A stretch of DNA of 64,000 bases from CAWCUZ01 sp963798795 (GTDB taxonomy: Bacteria > Acidobacteriota > Vicinamibacteria > Vicinamibacterales > SCN-69-37), in NCBI GenBank assembly GCA_963798795.1, contig CAWCUZ010000002.1, forward strand, positions 1 to 64,000, written 5' to 3'. Shown piece by piece: positions 28,900 to 38,376 of the stretch. A program made the position numbers and the translations under genes. Positions within the stretch are counted from its first letter, which is position 1. Each line of letters starts with the position of its first letter. The notes under the pieces were generated by a model. That model searched no databases and was not told the origin of the DNA. It saw only the letters and a program-made list of their open reading frames with translations.

Positions 28900-30793
28900 G
28901 GATCTCCGAATCGTGGTGCGGAGGGTCCGGTCGCGTCGAACCGGCCTCCACGGGCAGGCCGCTCAGAAACCGGACCGCCTCGTCAATCTGACGAAAGGAC
29001 CGCTCCATCTCGGGCCGGCTCGCGGCAAACGGATCTTCGATTTCGAGGCCGCCGTCCAGGCAGGCGCCCAGCATGAACACCTTGTCCTCGACGCCGGGGA
29101 ACCGGTCGAGCAGCTCCGCGCGGTTGTTGCAGTCCATCACGAACACCTGCTCGGAGTCCGCGAGCAGGGCCGCCGTGACGGGCTGGGCCTGGTGCGCGTC
29201 GAGCGTGACGCCGAGCCGCCGCGCGATCCACCGCGCACGGGGATCGGCCCGGTGGCCTGGACGGGCGTGGAGACCGGCGGAGGCGATCCGGCCGGAGTAC
29301 GAGCGGGCACCCGGTGTGTGGGCAACGGCGCGCTGGAACAGCGCCGCGGCCATCGGACTTCGCATGATGTTGCCGTAGCAGACGAACAGCACGCGGCCGA
29401 CGGCGTCCGGCCGGCGCCGAAGCCCGTCGAGGTTGATCGCCCCGCGGCCGAACCGCGATTGGACGTAGGCGCGCCGCTGGGCCGCACCCAGCCGCGCGTA
29501 CAGCCTCGCGGGCCGCACGATCGAGGCGGCGAGCCAGCCGCGCACGCGTCCGCTGAGCCCGCGGGCGGTAGCGCCGACGGGCAGGTCACAGTCGGTGCGC
29601 GCCGCGAGGGCCAGCTCGCACCGCTGCGCGAACTGCTCCGCGATGCGCGGCCAGCCGAACCGCGCTTCGACCAGACGCCGGGCAGCCGTGCCGAGGGCGC
29701 GTCGTCGCGAGGGGTCCCGGAGCAGGTCGGCGACCGCCGCGGCGAAGGCCTCGGCGCCGTCGGCCAGCACCAGATCGGTTCCCGACGTCACCGGCAGGCC
29801 TTCGGCGCCGATCGAGGTCGAGACGACGGCCTTGCCCATCGCCATCGCCTCGAAGATCTTCAGCCGCGTGCCGCCACCGACGCGCAGCGGCACGACGAAC
29901 AGCGCCGCGGGCGCCACATGGGGCCGGACGTCATCGACCGTGCCGGTGACCGTTACGCCGGGCTCGGCTGCCAGCGCGCGCACGCGCGGGCCGGGATTCC
30001 GCCCGACGACGGCGAACCGCACGTTCGGGACACGCCGGCGAACGCGGGGCAGGATCTGCTCGGCGAAGTGCAGGACGGCGTCCTCGTTCGGATGCCAGTC
30101 CATCGCGCCGAGAAACACCAGCGTCCGGCCATCGTCCGGACCCTGCGACGGCGAGAAGAACTCGAGATCGACGCCGGTGTCGACCGCCTCGACCCGGGCG
30201 GCCGGCGCGTCCTGTCGCAGCCGGTCCGCGTCCTTGGCCGACACGGCGACTGTGAGCGTCGCCGACGAGGTGGCGCTTGCCTCCCAGCGCTGCATCTTCC
30301 GGTGTTCGAGCCGGAGCAACGGCCGCTGCCAGACGGGCGCGACCTCGGCGAGCCGTTTCCAGATCAGATGCTCGACGTTGTGCGCGAACAGGAGCACCGG
30401 CACGCCGGTCTCGAGCGGCACGTTCGGCATCGCGCTGAGAAAATCGGCCACGCAGAGGTCGAAGGCGCCCGAATGCAGTTCCTCTTCGACAACCCGGCGC
30501 AGCGCCGGTACGCGGAACTTCCAGACGTCCACCGGCATCGTCGAGCACCACGACGCCAGGAGCGCCCGGGCGAACCCGGCACTGCCGCGCTTGGGAATGG
30601 CGTGCGGAATCGACACGACGCGGCAGGCCGGCAGCGCCGCTTCGAGCGGGCGCACGTCCACCTCGGGCGCGTGCGTCGTCAGCAACGTGACCTCGTGGCG
30701 ACGCGAGAGCTCCGCGAGCGTGTGAAAACTCCGAAGCCGCCCTCCCGTCTCGAGCGGCCAGAGTCCGCCGACTTTCAGCCACGCGATCTTCAT
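28886..30793 (-). CDS. Fusion: GT4 glycosyltransferase plus low-molecular-weight protein tyrosine phosphatase
   Basis: The protein has 635 residues in one open frame. Residues 1-400 form a GT-B glycosyltransferase (IAWLKVGGLWPLETGGRLRSF, LVFLGAMDWHPNEDAVLHFAEQ, VVPLRVGGGTRLKIFEAMAMGKAVV). A basic linker of about 60 residues is followed by an LMW-PTP domain (about 465-620): VGRVLFVCYGNIMRSPMAAAL contains the intact CX5R loop, VFVMDCNNRAELL follows, and the general-acid aspartate lies in IEDPF. LMW-PTPs such as Wzb dephosphorylate the tyrosine tail of Wzc/CpsD kinases; a candidate kinase lies in the same operon. The ATGA overlap with the ATP-grasp gene argues for translational coupling. Confidence 0.85.
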   Translation of the reverse strand: MKIAWLKVGGLWPLETGGRLRSFHTLAELSRRHEVTLLTTHAPEVDVRPLEAALPACRVVSIPHAIPKRGSAGFARALLASWCSTMPVDVWKFRVPALRRVVEEELHSGAFDLCVADFLSAMPNVPLETGVPVLLFAHNVEHLIWKRLAEVAPVWQRPLLRLEHRKMQRWEASATSSATLTVAVSAKDADRLRQDAPAARVEAVDTGVDLEFFSPSQGPDDGRTLVFLGAMDWHPNEDAVLHFAEQILPRVRRRVPNVRFAVVGRNPGPRVRALAAEPGVTVTGTVDDVRPHVAPAALFVVPLRVGGGTRLKIFEAMAMGKAVVSTSIGAEGLPVTSGTDLVLADGAEAFAAAVADLLRDPSRRRALGTAARRLVEARFGWPRIAEQFAQRCELALAARTDCDLPVGATARGLSGRVRGWLAASIVRPARLYARLGAAQRRAYVQSRFGRGAINLDGLRRRPDAVGRVLFVCYGNIMRSPMAAALFQRAVAHTPGARSYSGRIASAGLHARPGHRADPRARWIARRLGVTLDAHQAQPVTAALLADSEQVFVMDCNNRAELLDRFPGVEDKVFMLGACLDGGLEIEDPFAASRPEMERSFRQIDEAVRFLSGLPVEAGSTRPDPPHHDSEIHAAP

Positions 30794-32064
30794 GGGTGGG
30801 GCGCTCCTGCCTTCACGTCCGGCTGGACGACCAAGACGCGTCCCCGTCCGGCCGGTGGCCGGCCGAACGCCGCCTGTCCCATCTGGCGCACCAGGCCGGC
30901 CACGTCGGCGATGAACGGCAGCGGGTCCGACAGCGACACCACGTCGTAGGCCAATCGAGGGCCCATGAACCGGCAGAATTCCTTGAGGGTCGGCCAGCGG
31001 GCCGGGAACGCATCGGTCCAGCCTGCCGGCCGGCCGCGGAAGACCTCGACGAGGTGCCGGAGATCGCCCACGAGCCAGCGGGCCTGGACGCCCGGCTCGT
31101 AGTCGAGGCGCGTCTCGCAGTCGCCCTCGACGGCCAGCTCATACAGAAGGAACGGAAAATCCACGCCCGACGCGACCGCGAGCGGGAGAGAGTTCCAGAA
31201 GCGCCCGTTGATTTCCATCAGACGCGGCACGCCGTCGCGCGGGTCGAGCTTGAACTCGACCATGGCGACGCCGTGCCAGTTCAGTGCCTCGAGAAGCCGC
31301 CGGGCGGAGGCGAGCATCGCCGGCGGCGGCTCGATGCCTTCGCGCAGAGCGCTGCCCGACCCGGTGGGCCGGACCATCCGCAGCCGCCGATGAGCGAACA
31401 CGGCCCGCAGCGCGCCGCGGTTGTACAACATCGACACGCCAAAGCCCTCTCCCGGGACGAACTCCTGCACCATGGGCAACGGCGCCCGCGCGTGCACGGC
31501 CGCGAAGGTGGATGCGAGGGCGCCGGGCTCGTAGCAGTAGCGCACGGCGCCGGTCGACAGCACGCGATGGTCCGTGGTGATCATCTCGGAGGACCGGGGC
31601 TTGACCACGACGGGATACGCAAGGGAATCGGCCAATGACGCCGCGTGCTCGACACCGGTGGGCAATACCGTCCGGGGGACGGGGACGCCGAGAGACTCGG
31701 CGAGCCGCAGGGTCTTCGTCTTGTCGAAGACCGTCTCGAGGGTGGCGGCCGGCGCCAGGGGCAGGTGCTCGACGAGTGCCTCGACGCGGGCCCGGAAGCC
31801 GCTGATGCCCAGAATGGTGCGCTCGGTCATCGGCATCAGCACGCAGGGACGGAGTCGTTCCAGGTGCCGACAGAACTCGGTTTCGAAGGCCGACAGTCCG
31901 GAGGCCGGCGAGGGGTAGTGGAAGCGTGCCGCACAATGGCGCGAGTACAGGGCCTTGCCGGTCCAGGTCGAATCGCCGACGGCCACGCTCAGGCCGCGCC
32001 GACCCAGCGATCGCACGGTCGAGAGGGCGTGGTTCCCGGCGGCGTCGGTAATCAACACGTTCAT
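30790..32064 (-). CDS. ATP-grasp carboxylate-amine ligase-like protein
   Basis: The protein has 424 residues with the same architecture as the paralogue at 15182: VLITDAAGNHALSTVRSLGRRG, YPVVVKPRSSE (ATP lysine), PMVQEFVPGEGFGVSMLYN, MVEFKLD and LMEINGRFWNSLPLA (metal-binding E/N). Its place between a deacetylase and the glycosyltransferase-phosphatase fusion suggests it ligates a carboxylate, perhaps a uronate or an amino acid, to an amine or alcohol in the polymer or its precursor. That role is inferred from context only. Both ends overlap neighbours by 4 bases (ATGA). Confidence 0.85.
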   Translation of the reverse strand: MNVLITDAAGNHALSTVRSLGRRGLSVAVGDSTWTGKALYSRHCAARFHYPSPASGLSAFETEFCRHLERLRPCVLMPMTERTILGISGFRARVEALVEHLPLAPAATLETVFDKTKTLRLAESLGVPVPRTVLPTGVEHAASLADSLAYPVVVKPRSSEMITTDHRVLSTGAVRYCYEPGALASTFAAVHARAPLPMVQEFVPGEGFGVSMLYNRGALRAVFAHRRLRMVRPTGSGSALREGIEPPPAMLASARRLLEALNWHGVAMVEFKLDPRDGVPRLMEINGRFWNSLPLAVASGVDFPFLLYELAVEGDCETRLDYEPGVQARWLVGDLRHLVEVFRGRPAGWTDAFPARWPTLKEFCRFMGPRLAYDVVSLSDPLPFIADVAGLVRQMGQAAFGRPPAGRGRVLVVQPDVKAGAPHP

Positions 32065-33020
32065 TGGCCGCGTCCCGCGCGCGACGGCTGGACGGCCGGC
32101 GGATTCGAATCGACGAGCTCGCGCCGGCTGACACGCGACTGCCAGGCGGTCTTGACGACACCGACCCAGTCGTAGGCGCCGATGAGCTTGGCGTAGATGC
32201 GGAACGGCCCGTCGGTGCGGTCGACCGGAATCCGCCGGATCGCCAGCGGATCGGCGGCTCCGCCATTGCGGCCAATCGCCGTGGTGCAGGCGCCGCGGTA
32301 CCCGGCCGCGCGCAGCGCCGAGCGGACGGCGGGCGTGACGTCGCCGTAGGCGACCGATCCGAACGGATAGGCGAACAGGTCGACCGGGACTCCCAGATGC
32401 CGCTCGAGACCGGCGCGCGAGTCCGCCACCTCGGCCATCAAGCCGCCCCCGTCCAACAGTCCCAGCGAGCGATGTGTCACCGAGTGCGATCCGACCGACT
32501 GGTCCATCGCGATCAGGGCGCCGCTCTCCTCCCAGGACGCGACGTGCCATCCATCCGGCGGTTCGGCGCCGGCGCGCGCGAACTGCTCGCGCAGGTGAGG
32601 GAACGGGCCGCCGCGATCGATCTGGCCGGTCACGAGAAAGAACGTGGCGGTGAGCCCCAGGCGTCGGAGCACCGGCGCGGCCAGGCGGACCTGGTCCCGA
32701 TAGCCGTCGTCGAAGGTCACGACGGCGGCCCCGCGAAGTGTCTCGATCCGGCCGTCGTCGAGACGGTCCAGGAGCTCGCGAAGCCCGATCACGCGAAAAC
32801 CATGGGCGACGAGCGCGCGCATCTGCGTCTCGAAACCCGCCTCGGAAACCGCGTCGTCCGAGAGCCGGGCGCCGGAGTCATGGGTGACCTGGTGGTACAT
32901 CAGCACCGGCACCTGCACCTGGCCGACCCGCGCGAGAAGGGCGTACCACGGCACCAGGGTCGCGGTCACCACCCGCTCCACGACGAAGAACAGCCGCTCG
33001 GCGAGGTCGCGAACACTCAT
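32061..33020 (-). CDS. Polysaccharide deacetylase (CE4)
   Basis: The protein has 319 residues with a hydrophobic N-terminal segment (VVTATLVPWYALLARVG) that may anchor it. The NodB motifs are intact: VVTFDDGYRDQ (motif 1), SVGSHSVTHRSLG (HSxxH, motif 2) and FAYPFGSVA (motif 3, RxxxxY-like). This supports a metal-dependent de-N- or de-O-acetylase acting on the exopolysaccharide or its lipid-linked unit. It forms 4-base overlaps with the genes on both sides. Confidence 0.88.
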   Translation of the reverse strand: MSVRDLAERLFFVVERVVTATLVPWYALLARVGQVQVPVLMYHQVTHDSGARLSDDAVSEAGFETQMRALVAHGFRVIGLRELLDRLDDGRIETLRGAAVVTFDDGYRDQVRLAAPVLRRLGLTATFFLVTGQIDRGGPFPHLREQFARAGAEPPDGWHVASWEESGALIAMDQSVGSHSVTHRSLGLLDGGGLMAEVADSRAGLERHLGVPVDLFAYPFGSVAYGDVTPAVRSALRAAGYRGACTTAIGRNGGAADPLAIRRIPVDRTDGPFRIYAKLIGAYDWVGVVKTAWQSRVSRRELVDSNPPAVQPSRAGRGQ

Positions 33021-35002
33021 GACGGTCGCTCGGCGGCGGCGCCGACGGCATCGTCCAGACGCACGGCGGCCGGAAGGGCCTGGGGCACGGCCATCGACCG
33101 CGGCTCCGGCCGCAGGACGTCGGTCGGGCGCTCGCCTTCGATGACGACGCGGAGCCAGAGTTCCAGGTTGATCAGGAGCCAGAGGCGGTCGCCATGCTCC
33201 TCGGCGCCCGACCGGTGAGCCGCCGCCAGCCGGGTGACGGCCTCGGGCACGAAGAGGCGGCGGGCCCGGGCCCGCGGACCGAGAACGAACTGCTCGACCA
33301 GGGGCCAGAACTCTGCGCGGAGCCAGCGCCCCAGGGGCACGGGAAATCCCATCTTCTTCCGCGTCAGGATTGCGGGCGGCAGCAGGTCGCGCACGGCGGC
33401 CCGCATGACGGCCTTCGTCTGCCAGCCGCGGAGTTTCAGCCGGCCGGGCAGCGCGGCGACGTGCTCGATGATGTCGTCATCGAGGAACGGCACGCGACTC
33501 TCGATCGAGGCGGCCATGCTCATCTGGTCCTGCTTCATCAGCAGCTCGTGCAGATACGTCTGCAGGTCGGCACGACTCATGCCGTCGAGCGGGCCGCGTC
33601 CCTCCGCGTAGCAGCGCAGGCCCTCCGCGTACGGATCGGCCCCGTGCTGGAAGCGTTCGGCGACGATGCGACTGCGCAGGGCATCGGGAAACACGGCGAA
33701 ATTGTCGAAGAACAGCGCCCGGGCGCCTGGCTCCAGAGCGAGGAACGTCCGCTCGGGGTAGCGGCGCAGGCGGCGCGGCAGCGCGCCGAGGCCCTGGCGC
33801 AGTCGCGCCCGAAGCCACCGCGGCGTCGCGAGCCAGAACGGCCGGCCGAGCCGTGCGTTCCAGAGCGTCACGCGATACCGGTTGTAGCCGAGGAACAGCT
33901 CGTCGGCGCCTTCGCCGGTCAGCACGACTTTGACGTGCTGTCGCGCCAGCCGGGACACGAAATAGAGCGGGACGCTCGACGTGAAGGCAATGGGCTCGTC
34001 TTCCTGATAGATGAGGCCGGGCAACGCGTCGAAGAACTCGCGGGGCGACACCAACACCTCGCGATGTTCCGATCCGATGTGTCGCGCCACGAGCCGCGCG
34101 AACGGCAGCTCGTTCGCCTCCGCCTCCGCGAACCCGACGGCGAACGTCCGCACGGGTTCGTCGATCAGACCGGCGGTCAGGGCCGCGAGCGCGCTGGAGT
34201 CGATTCCCCCGGACAGGAACACGCCGAGGGGCACATCGCTCATCAGGTGGCGCCGCACGGCCGCGCGGAGCCGCTCACGCAGTTCGGCGGCCTCCGCGGC
34301 AAACCCGCGCGGCGCGCGGGCGGCAGCCGGCGGCAACTGCCAGTAGCGGCGACGCCGGACGTCCCCGCCCACCGGCCAGGTGAGCGTGTGGCCCGGGGGC
34401 AGCTTCTTGACGCCGCGGAAAAAGGTCCGGTCGCCGGACACGAAGCGGGTCGCCAGGAACTCGGGCACGACCGACTCATCGAAGACCGGGCGAAGCCCGC
34501 CGGCCACGAGGGCCTTGATCTCAGACGCAAAGAGCAGTTCGTCGTCGGTGAGGGCGTAGTAGAGCGGCTTGATCCCGAGCCTGTCGCGAGCCAGCGTCAG
34601 GGTGCGCCGCGTGCGGTCCCAGATGGCGAAGGCGAACATCCCGTGCAGATGTTCGACGGCACGTTCCCCGTCTTCTTCGTACAGGTGAACGATCGTCTCC
34701 GAGTCGCTGCGCGTCCGGTACCGGTGGCCGCGCGCCTGCAGCCCGGGGCGCAACTCGGCGTGGTTGTAGATCTCCCCGTTGTAGACGAGCCAGACATCAC
34801 CCGACTCGTTCGTCATCGGCTGATGGCCGCCAGCCAGGTCGACGATGGACAGGCGCCTGAAACCGAGGCCGACGCCGCCCTCCGTCCACAGACCGGCATC
34901 GTCCGGCCCACGATGGACCAGAGCATCCCGCATCCGGGTCAGCCGAGCGGGATCGACCGGCTTCTCCGGCGAGCGCGACAGGATGCCGACAATGCCACAC
35001 AT
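33017..35002 (-). CDS. asnB: Asparagine-synthase-like glutamine amidotransferase 1
   Basis: The protein has 661 residues. MCGIVGI gives the N-terminal nucleophile cysteine of the glutaminase domain, followed by LVHRGPDDAGLW, RLSIVDLAGGHQPM and YNGEIYNHAEL. The synthetase domain has GVFLSGGIDSSALAAL (pyrophosphatase loop), GEGADELFLGYNRY and a C-terminal extension after GFPVPLGRW. Enzymes of this group make asparagine, but in glycan loci they amidate uronic acids (as reported for WbpS) or other carboxylates. Its presence beside AlgD and a second copy favours a glycan role. The extended C-terminus (to SMAVPQALPAAVRLDDAV) is unusual. Confidence 0.9.
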   Translation of the reverse strand: MCGIVGILSRSPEKPVDPARLTRMRDALVHRGPDDAGLWTEGGVGLGFRRLSIVDLAGGHQPMTNESGDVWLVYNGEIYNHAELRPGLQARGHRYRTRSDSETIVHLYEEDGERAVEHLHGMFAFAIWDRTRRTLTLARDRLGIKPLYYALTDDELLFASEIKALVAGGLRPVFDESVVPEFLATRFVSGDRTFFRGVKKLPPGHTLTWPVGGDVRRRRYWQLPPAAARAPRGFAAEAAELRERLRAAVRRHLMSDVPLGVFLSGGIDSSALAALTAGLIDEPVRTFAVGFAEAEANELPFARLVARHIGSEHREVLVSPREFFDALPGLIYQEDEPIAFTSSVPLYFVSRLARQHVKVVLTGEGADELFLGYNRYRVTLWNARLGRPFWLATPRWLRARLRQGLGALPRRLRRYPERTFLALEPGARALFFDNFAVFPDALRSRIVAERFQHGADPYAEGLRCYAEGRGPLDGMSRADLQTYLHELLMKQDQMSMAASIESRVPFLDDDIIEHVAALPGRLKLRGWQTKAVMRAAVRDLLPPAILTRKKMGFPVPLGRWLRAEFWPLVEQFVLGPRARARRLFVPEAVTRLAAAHRSGAEEHGDRLWLLINLELWLRVVIEGERPTDVLRPEPRSMAVPQALPAAVRLDDAVGAAAERPS

Positions 35003-35038
35003 CAGAACGTCCTCAGCAGTCGTTTCGGCCCCATCGGG

Positions 35039-37216
35039 TCAGTCCGGCAGCGGTCCGGCACCCGGCACGATCGCGGCCGCCCGCTCGTCGAACCGCACAC
35101 TCGCCTGCCAGGCGGCGACGCTGACACCAATCAGCTCGCCGGCCTCAGACCGCCGCCACTCGACCTCCGGCACGCGCGTCAACTGAAGCGCGGGGGCGAT
35201 GATCGTGACCAGTCGGCGCGGCAGACCCGCACGAACCGAATAGATGACGACCGGCGCCGGTTGACGGACGCCGTAGCGATCCGAAATCCAGCCCTCAATC
35301 GGATCGTCCTCGCCGCACCGCACGGCCGAGCTCAACACCACGTTGGAAAAGGTCCCGAGCCACAACCCGTCGCCGCGGCGGCCGTGGGCGGCCACCCACC
35401 CATCCGGACCGAGACGCACGCTGACCGGGGCGAACTGGAACCGCACGTCGAGGCGGTGCTCGTCATGTCCGTAGAGGTCGTCGACGATGACCCAGCCGTG
35501 CGGACGCACGAACATCACGCGCCGACGATGCCGCACGGGATCGGACAGGCGATCGTACCCCACGTGTTCGGCATCGGCGAGATCGAATCGTTCGGCGGTG
35601 GTCCACTGCCGGAGCGTCGCCGACGGACGGCTGCGCCAGTGAAACGGACCAACCGGCACCGCCTGACTCTGCTGATCGACCATGACCGTACTGTGAGCCC
35701 CCGAACTCCTGAAGTGCGTCCGCCAGGCCGGCTGCGGCGTGTAGCAGTACGTGCCGGCGTCCACCAGGTAGCGCTCACCAAAGGCCGCGCACTGCACGCT
35801 CAGCAGGTCGGCGTGGCCGTGCGCACCACTGATCGGACATCCCAGCGGCCCCACATCGAAGATGAGCTGGTGCGCGTCGGCCTCCCATCCAGTTCGCAGG
35901 ACGATGTAGCCGCCGTCAGGCAAGTACTGGGCAAGACCGAGATCAGGCGGCTTGGCGGGCAGCGCGGCGAGGCGGTCCACCCCTGGCGCCCCGCACAGCC
36001 ACAGCACTTCCGGCGCCAGGCCGCGCGCCGCCCAGGCAAAGTCCGAGCGGCGGAAGAGCGCCGCCCCGACGGCGAACGCGTCGCGCTGATCGGCCGGGTG
36101 GCGTCGCGCCAGCGGCAGCAGTCGTCCGCCGTCGGCGTCCCCAATCTCGGGCAGGCTTCCATCGGGCGCCTGCAGCACGAGCATGGCCTCGAGCAGCCGT
36201 TCGACGCGATCGCGCAGCTCGGCGGGGACCTGGAGGCCGTTGCGTTCCGCCAGGATCAGCAGGTGCAGGTAGATGTCGACGGTGTAGCGGTGATAGCACG
36301 TCGCCTGCTCGAAATGCAGGCCGTCCGGGTGAATCTGACGCCGGCTCTCCGCGACGAGGATGTCGAGGCCGATCGAGCGCCAGCGGGCCGCAGCCGGCAG
36401 TTCCTGGAACAGCACCCCCGCGTAGAACAGCCCGAGGGCCTCGCCGGTGAGATGCGTGTTGGGAGAGAAGTAGTACGAGAGGTAGCGCTCCACGTGCGCG
36501 GCGTGCGTCGCCACCCCCCGGATGAACCGCGGCAGCTCACGCTCGGAGAAGGCCGCGGTGTCGCGCAGCAACACCATCGTCCAGCACCAGGCGATGACGC
36601 GATACGCGGCCTCGAGACTGCTCGCCCAGTTGATGCCCATCCCGTACGGATTGGCCTCCGCCCAGTCGTCGAGGACGTCGGCCGCCTCCTCGGCATAGCG
36701 CGCGTCATCGGTCAGCCAATAGGCCTGAGCCAGCGTGACCACCCACTGATGACGGTTGAGTTCCCAGATCACCTTGCTGTCCCCGACGGTTTCGGCGTCC
36801 AGCGGGTCCAGACGACTCCAGTGCAGGAGCGGCGCACGCCGACCGAGCACGAAGTCTCGGTGCCAATCCGGCCGTTCGTCGATGGCCACGTGCTCGTAGC
36901 CGAGCAGGTCGACACGGCGGGCACAGATGGCATTGGCGCGCGCGATGATGTCCCGGTGCGCGCCAGGCAGGCGGGCGGCGAGCAGATCGGCCGTCTCACG
37001 CGCCTGTGCGCCGGCGAAGAACCGCGCGGCGGCGTTCTCACGGAAGCGGGCGGCCGCCAGGCCGACCTCCGCCTCGGTCGGCGCCGGACCGCGCACGATC
37101 GCGGTCAGCGCGCCCGACCGGTCGCCCGCGAGCCGGTCGAGCCATTTGGAAGCGCCCTGGCGGCCGCGTTCGGCGACTTCGCCCAGGCTCATCGTGAGAA
37201 GACGCTGGATCCGCAC
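35039..37216 (-). CDS. Heparinase II/III-like polysaccharide lyase
   Basis: The protein has 725 residues. The N-terminal alpha/alpha toroid includes YFSPNTHLTGEALGLFYAG (the NxHLTGEA motif), FEQATCYHRYTVDIYLHLL (catalytic tyrosine and histidine region) and WNRH-type helices. The C-terminal beta domain shows SGAHGHADLLSVQ, YLVDAGTYCY and THFRSSGAHSTVMVD. Family members cleave uronic-acid-containing glycosides by beta-elimination. No clear signal peptide is visible from GTG 37216 or ATG 37192, so export is uncertain. In this operon it could trim or release the polymer, which implies that the polymer contains uronic acid. Confidence 0.88.
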   Translation of the reverse strand: MRIQRLLTMSLGEVAERGRQGASKWLDRLAGDRSGALTAIVRGPAPTEAEVGLAAARFRENAAARFFAGAQARETADLLAARLPGAHRDIIARANAICARRVDLLGYEHVAIDERPDWHRDFVLGRRAPLLHWSRLDPLDAETVGDSKVIWELNRHQWVVTLAQAYWLTDDARYAEEAADVLDDWAEANPYGMGINWASSLEAAYRVIAWCWTMVLLRDTAAFSERELPRFIRGVATHAAHVERYLSYYFSPNTHLTGEALGLFYAGVLFQELPAAARWRSIGLDILVAESRRQIHPDGLHFEQATCYHRYTVDIYLHLLILAERNGLQVPAELRDRVERLLEAMLVLQAPDGSLPEIGDADGGRLLPLARRHPADQRDAFAVGAALFRRSDFAWAARGLAPEVLWLCGAPGVDRLAALPAKPPDLGLAQYLPDGGYIVLRTGWEADAHQLIFDVGPLGCPISGAHGHADLLSVQCAAFGERYLVDAGTYCYTPQPAWRTHFRSSGAHSTVMVDQQSQAVPVGPFHWRSRPSATLRQWTTAERFDLADAEHVGYDRLSDPVRHRRRVMFVRPHGWVIVDDLYGHDEHRLDVRFQFAPVSVRLGPDGWVAAHGRRGDGLWLGTFSNVVLSSAVRCGEDDPIEGWISDRYGVRQPAPVVIYSVRAGLPRRLVTIIAPALQLTRVPEVEWRRSEAGELIGVSVAAWQASVRFDERAAAIVPGAGPLPD

Positions 37217-37230
37217 GGGCGCCGGGTCCT

Positions 37231-38376
37231 TCAGGCCGACAGAGCGCGTCGCGGCGACGGGACGGCCGGCGCGTACGCCTCAGCCCAGGCGTCGCGCACG
37301 GCGACCCAGCGGTAGGCGGCGACGACCTGGCGGGCCTGGGCGGCCAGAGCGCGCGCCCAGGCCGGGCGGCACAACAGCTCGAGGGCCGCGGCGGCCATCG
37401 CCTCCGGATCGCGCGGCGGCACGATCAGGCCCGTCTGTCCGTGCCGGACCATCTCGCCGATGGCGCCGGTCGGGGTCGTCACCACGGGCAGCCCGGCCGC
37501 GAACGCTTCCAGGATCGAAACGGGCTGGTTGTCGACGATCGACGCATTCAGGAAGATCTCCGCGCCATCGCACAGCGTCGGCATGTCGTCGGGTTCGACA
37601 CGTCCCAAAAAATTCACGCCGCGCAGCCCCAGCCTGTCCGCCAGGGCACGAAGCGCGGGCTCGCGGCTGCCGATGCCGGCGACGGCCAGCGTGGCGTCGG
37701 GAACCCGCGCCTGAATCCGGGCGAACGCCTGGATCGTGGTTTCCACGTCGTAGTAGGGCTCGAGGTTGCGGGTCGACAGGAACCGCGGTCGCGTCAGATC
37801 GCGGTCGCGGTAAACGAATGCGGACACGTCCACGATGTTCGCGATGACGGTGGCGCGATAGCCGTGGCGCGCGAAGACGGCGCGGAGGTACTCCGACGGC
37901 ACGACGATCTCGTCGGCCAGCTTCAGCCACGGGTGCACGAGCACGCCCCATCGGGCGAGATGGTCCTCGGCCTCCCCGCTGTGGTAGTGCAGGATGACGC
38001 GCTTGTCGAACACCCGGCCGATCAGCATGGCCGGAAGCGGCGCCAGCAGAAACGACCAGTACGACGCCGAGAACGCATGGACGACATCCACACGCGCGAG
38101 CGGCCAGAGCCTGGGCCAGTAGAGGATCTGATTGACCAGCGTCCGCACGCCCGGCAGGCGCCGCAGCCAGCGAAGGCCCGTCGGCAGCGCGGTGTCGATG
38201 GGCACGAAGCGGACCTGGACGCCGTCGGCGGCCAGCGACTGCACGAGCGCGGCCGCCTGGACGCCCTGGCCCCCGAGGATCCGCAGGCTGGCCGCGACCA
38301 TGCCGACCCGCAGCGTCGGCTGTCGCGGGCGGCCGGCACGGCGCCGGGCGGCTGCGCTCCAGACAATCGGGCTCAC
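37231..38376 (-). CDS. Glycosyltransferase family 4
   Basis: The protein has 381 residues in the GT-B fold. The N-terminal part reads VGMVAASLRILGGQGVQAAALVQSL with a glycine-rich loop, then VDVVHAFSASYWSFLL. The C-terminal part has FLSTRNLEPYYDVETTIQAFARI, ATLAVAGIG, FLGRVEPDDMPTL and VSILEAFAAGLPVVTTPTGAIGEMV, the EX7E donor site. A retaining cytosolic transferase building the repeat unit is likely. The start GTG 38376 overlaps the asnB-like stop (GTGA). Confidence 0.9.
   Translation of the reverse strand: MSPIVWSAAARRRAGRPRQPTLRVGMVAASLRILGGQGVQAAALVQSLAADGVQVRFVPIDTALPTGLRWLRRLPGVRTLVNQILYWPRLWPLARVDVVHAFSASYWSFLLAPLPAMLIGRVFDKRVILHYHSGEAEDHLARWGVLVHPWLKLADEIVVPSEYLRAVFARHGYRATVIANIVDVSAFVYRDRDLTRPRFLSTRNLEPYYDVETTIQAFARIQARVPDATLAVAGIGSREPALRALADRLGLRGVNFLGRVEPDDMPTLCDGAEIFLNASIVDNQPVSILEAFAAGLPVVTTPTGAIGEMVRHGQTGLIVPPRDPEAMAAAALELLCRPAWARALAAQARQVVAAYRWVAVRDAWAEAYAPAVPSPRRALSA

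Noticed and set aside
33194..37315. A 1373-codon plus-strand open frame opposite asnB and heparinase
   Set aside because: An antisense shadow caused by codon bias; it has no recognisable domains, while the minus-strand genes are well supported.
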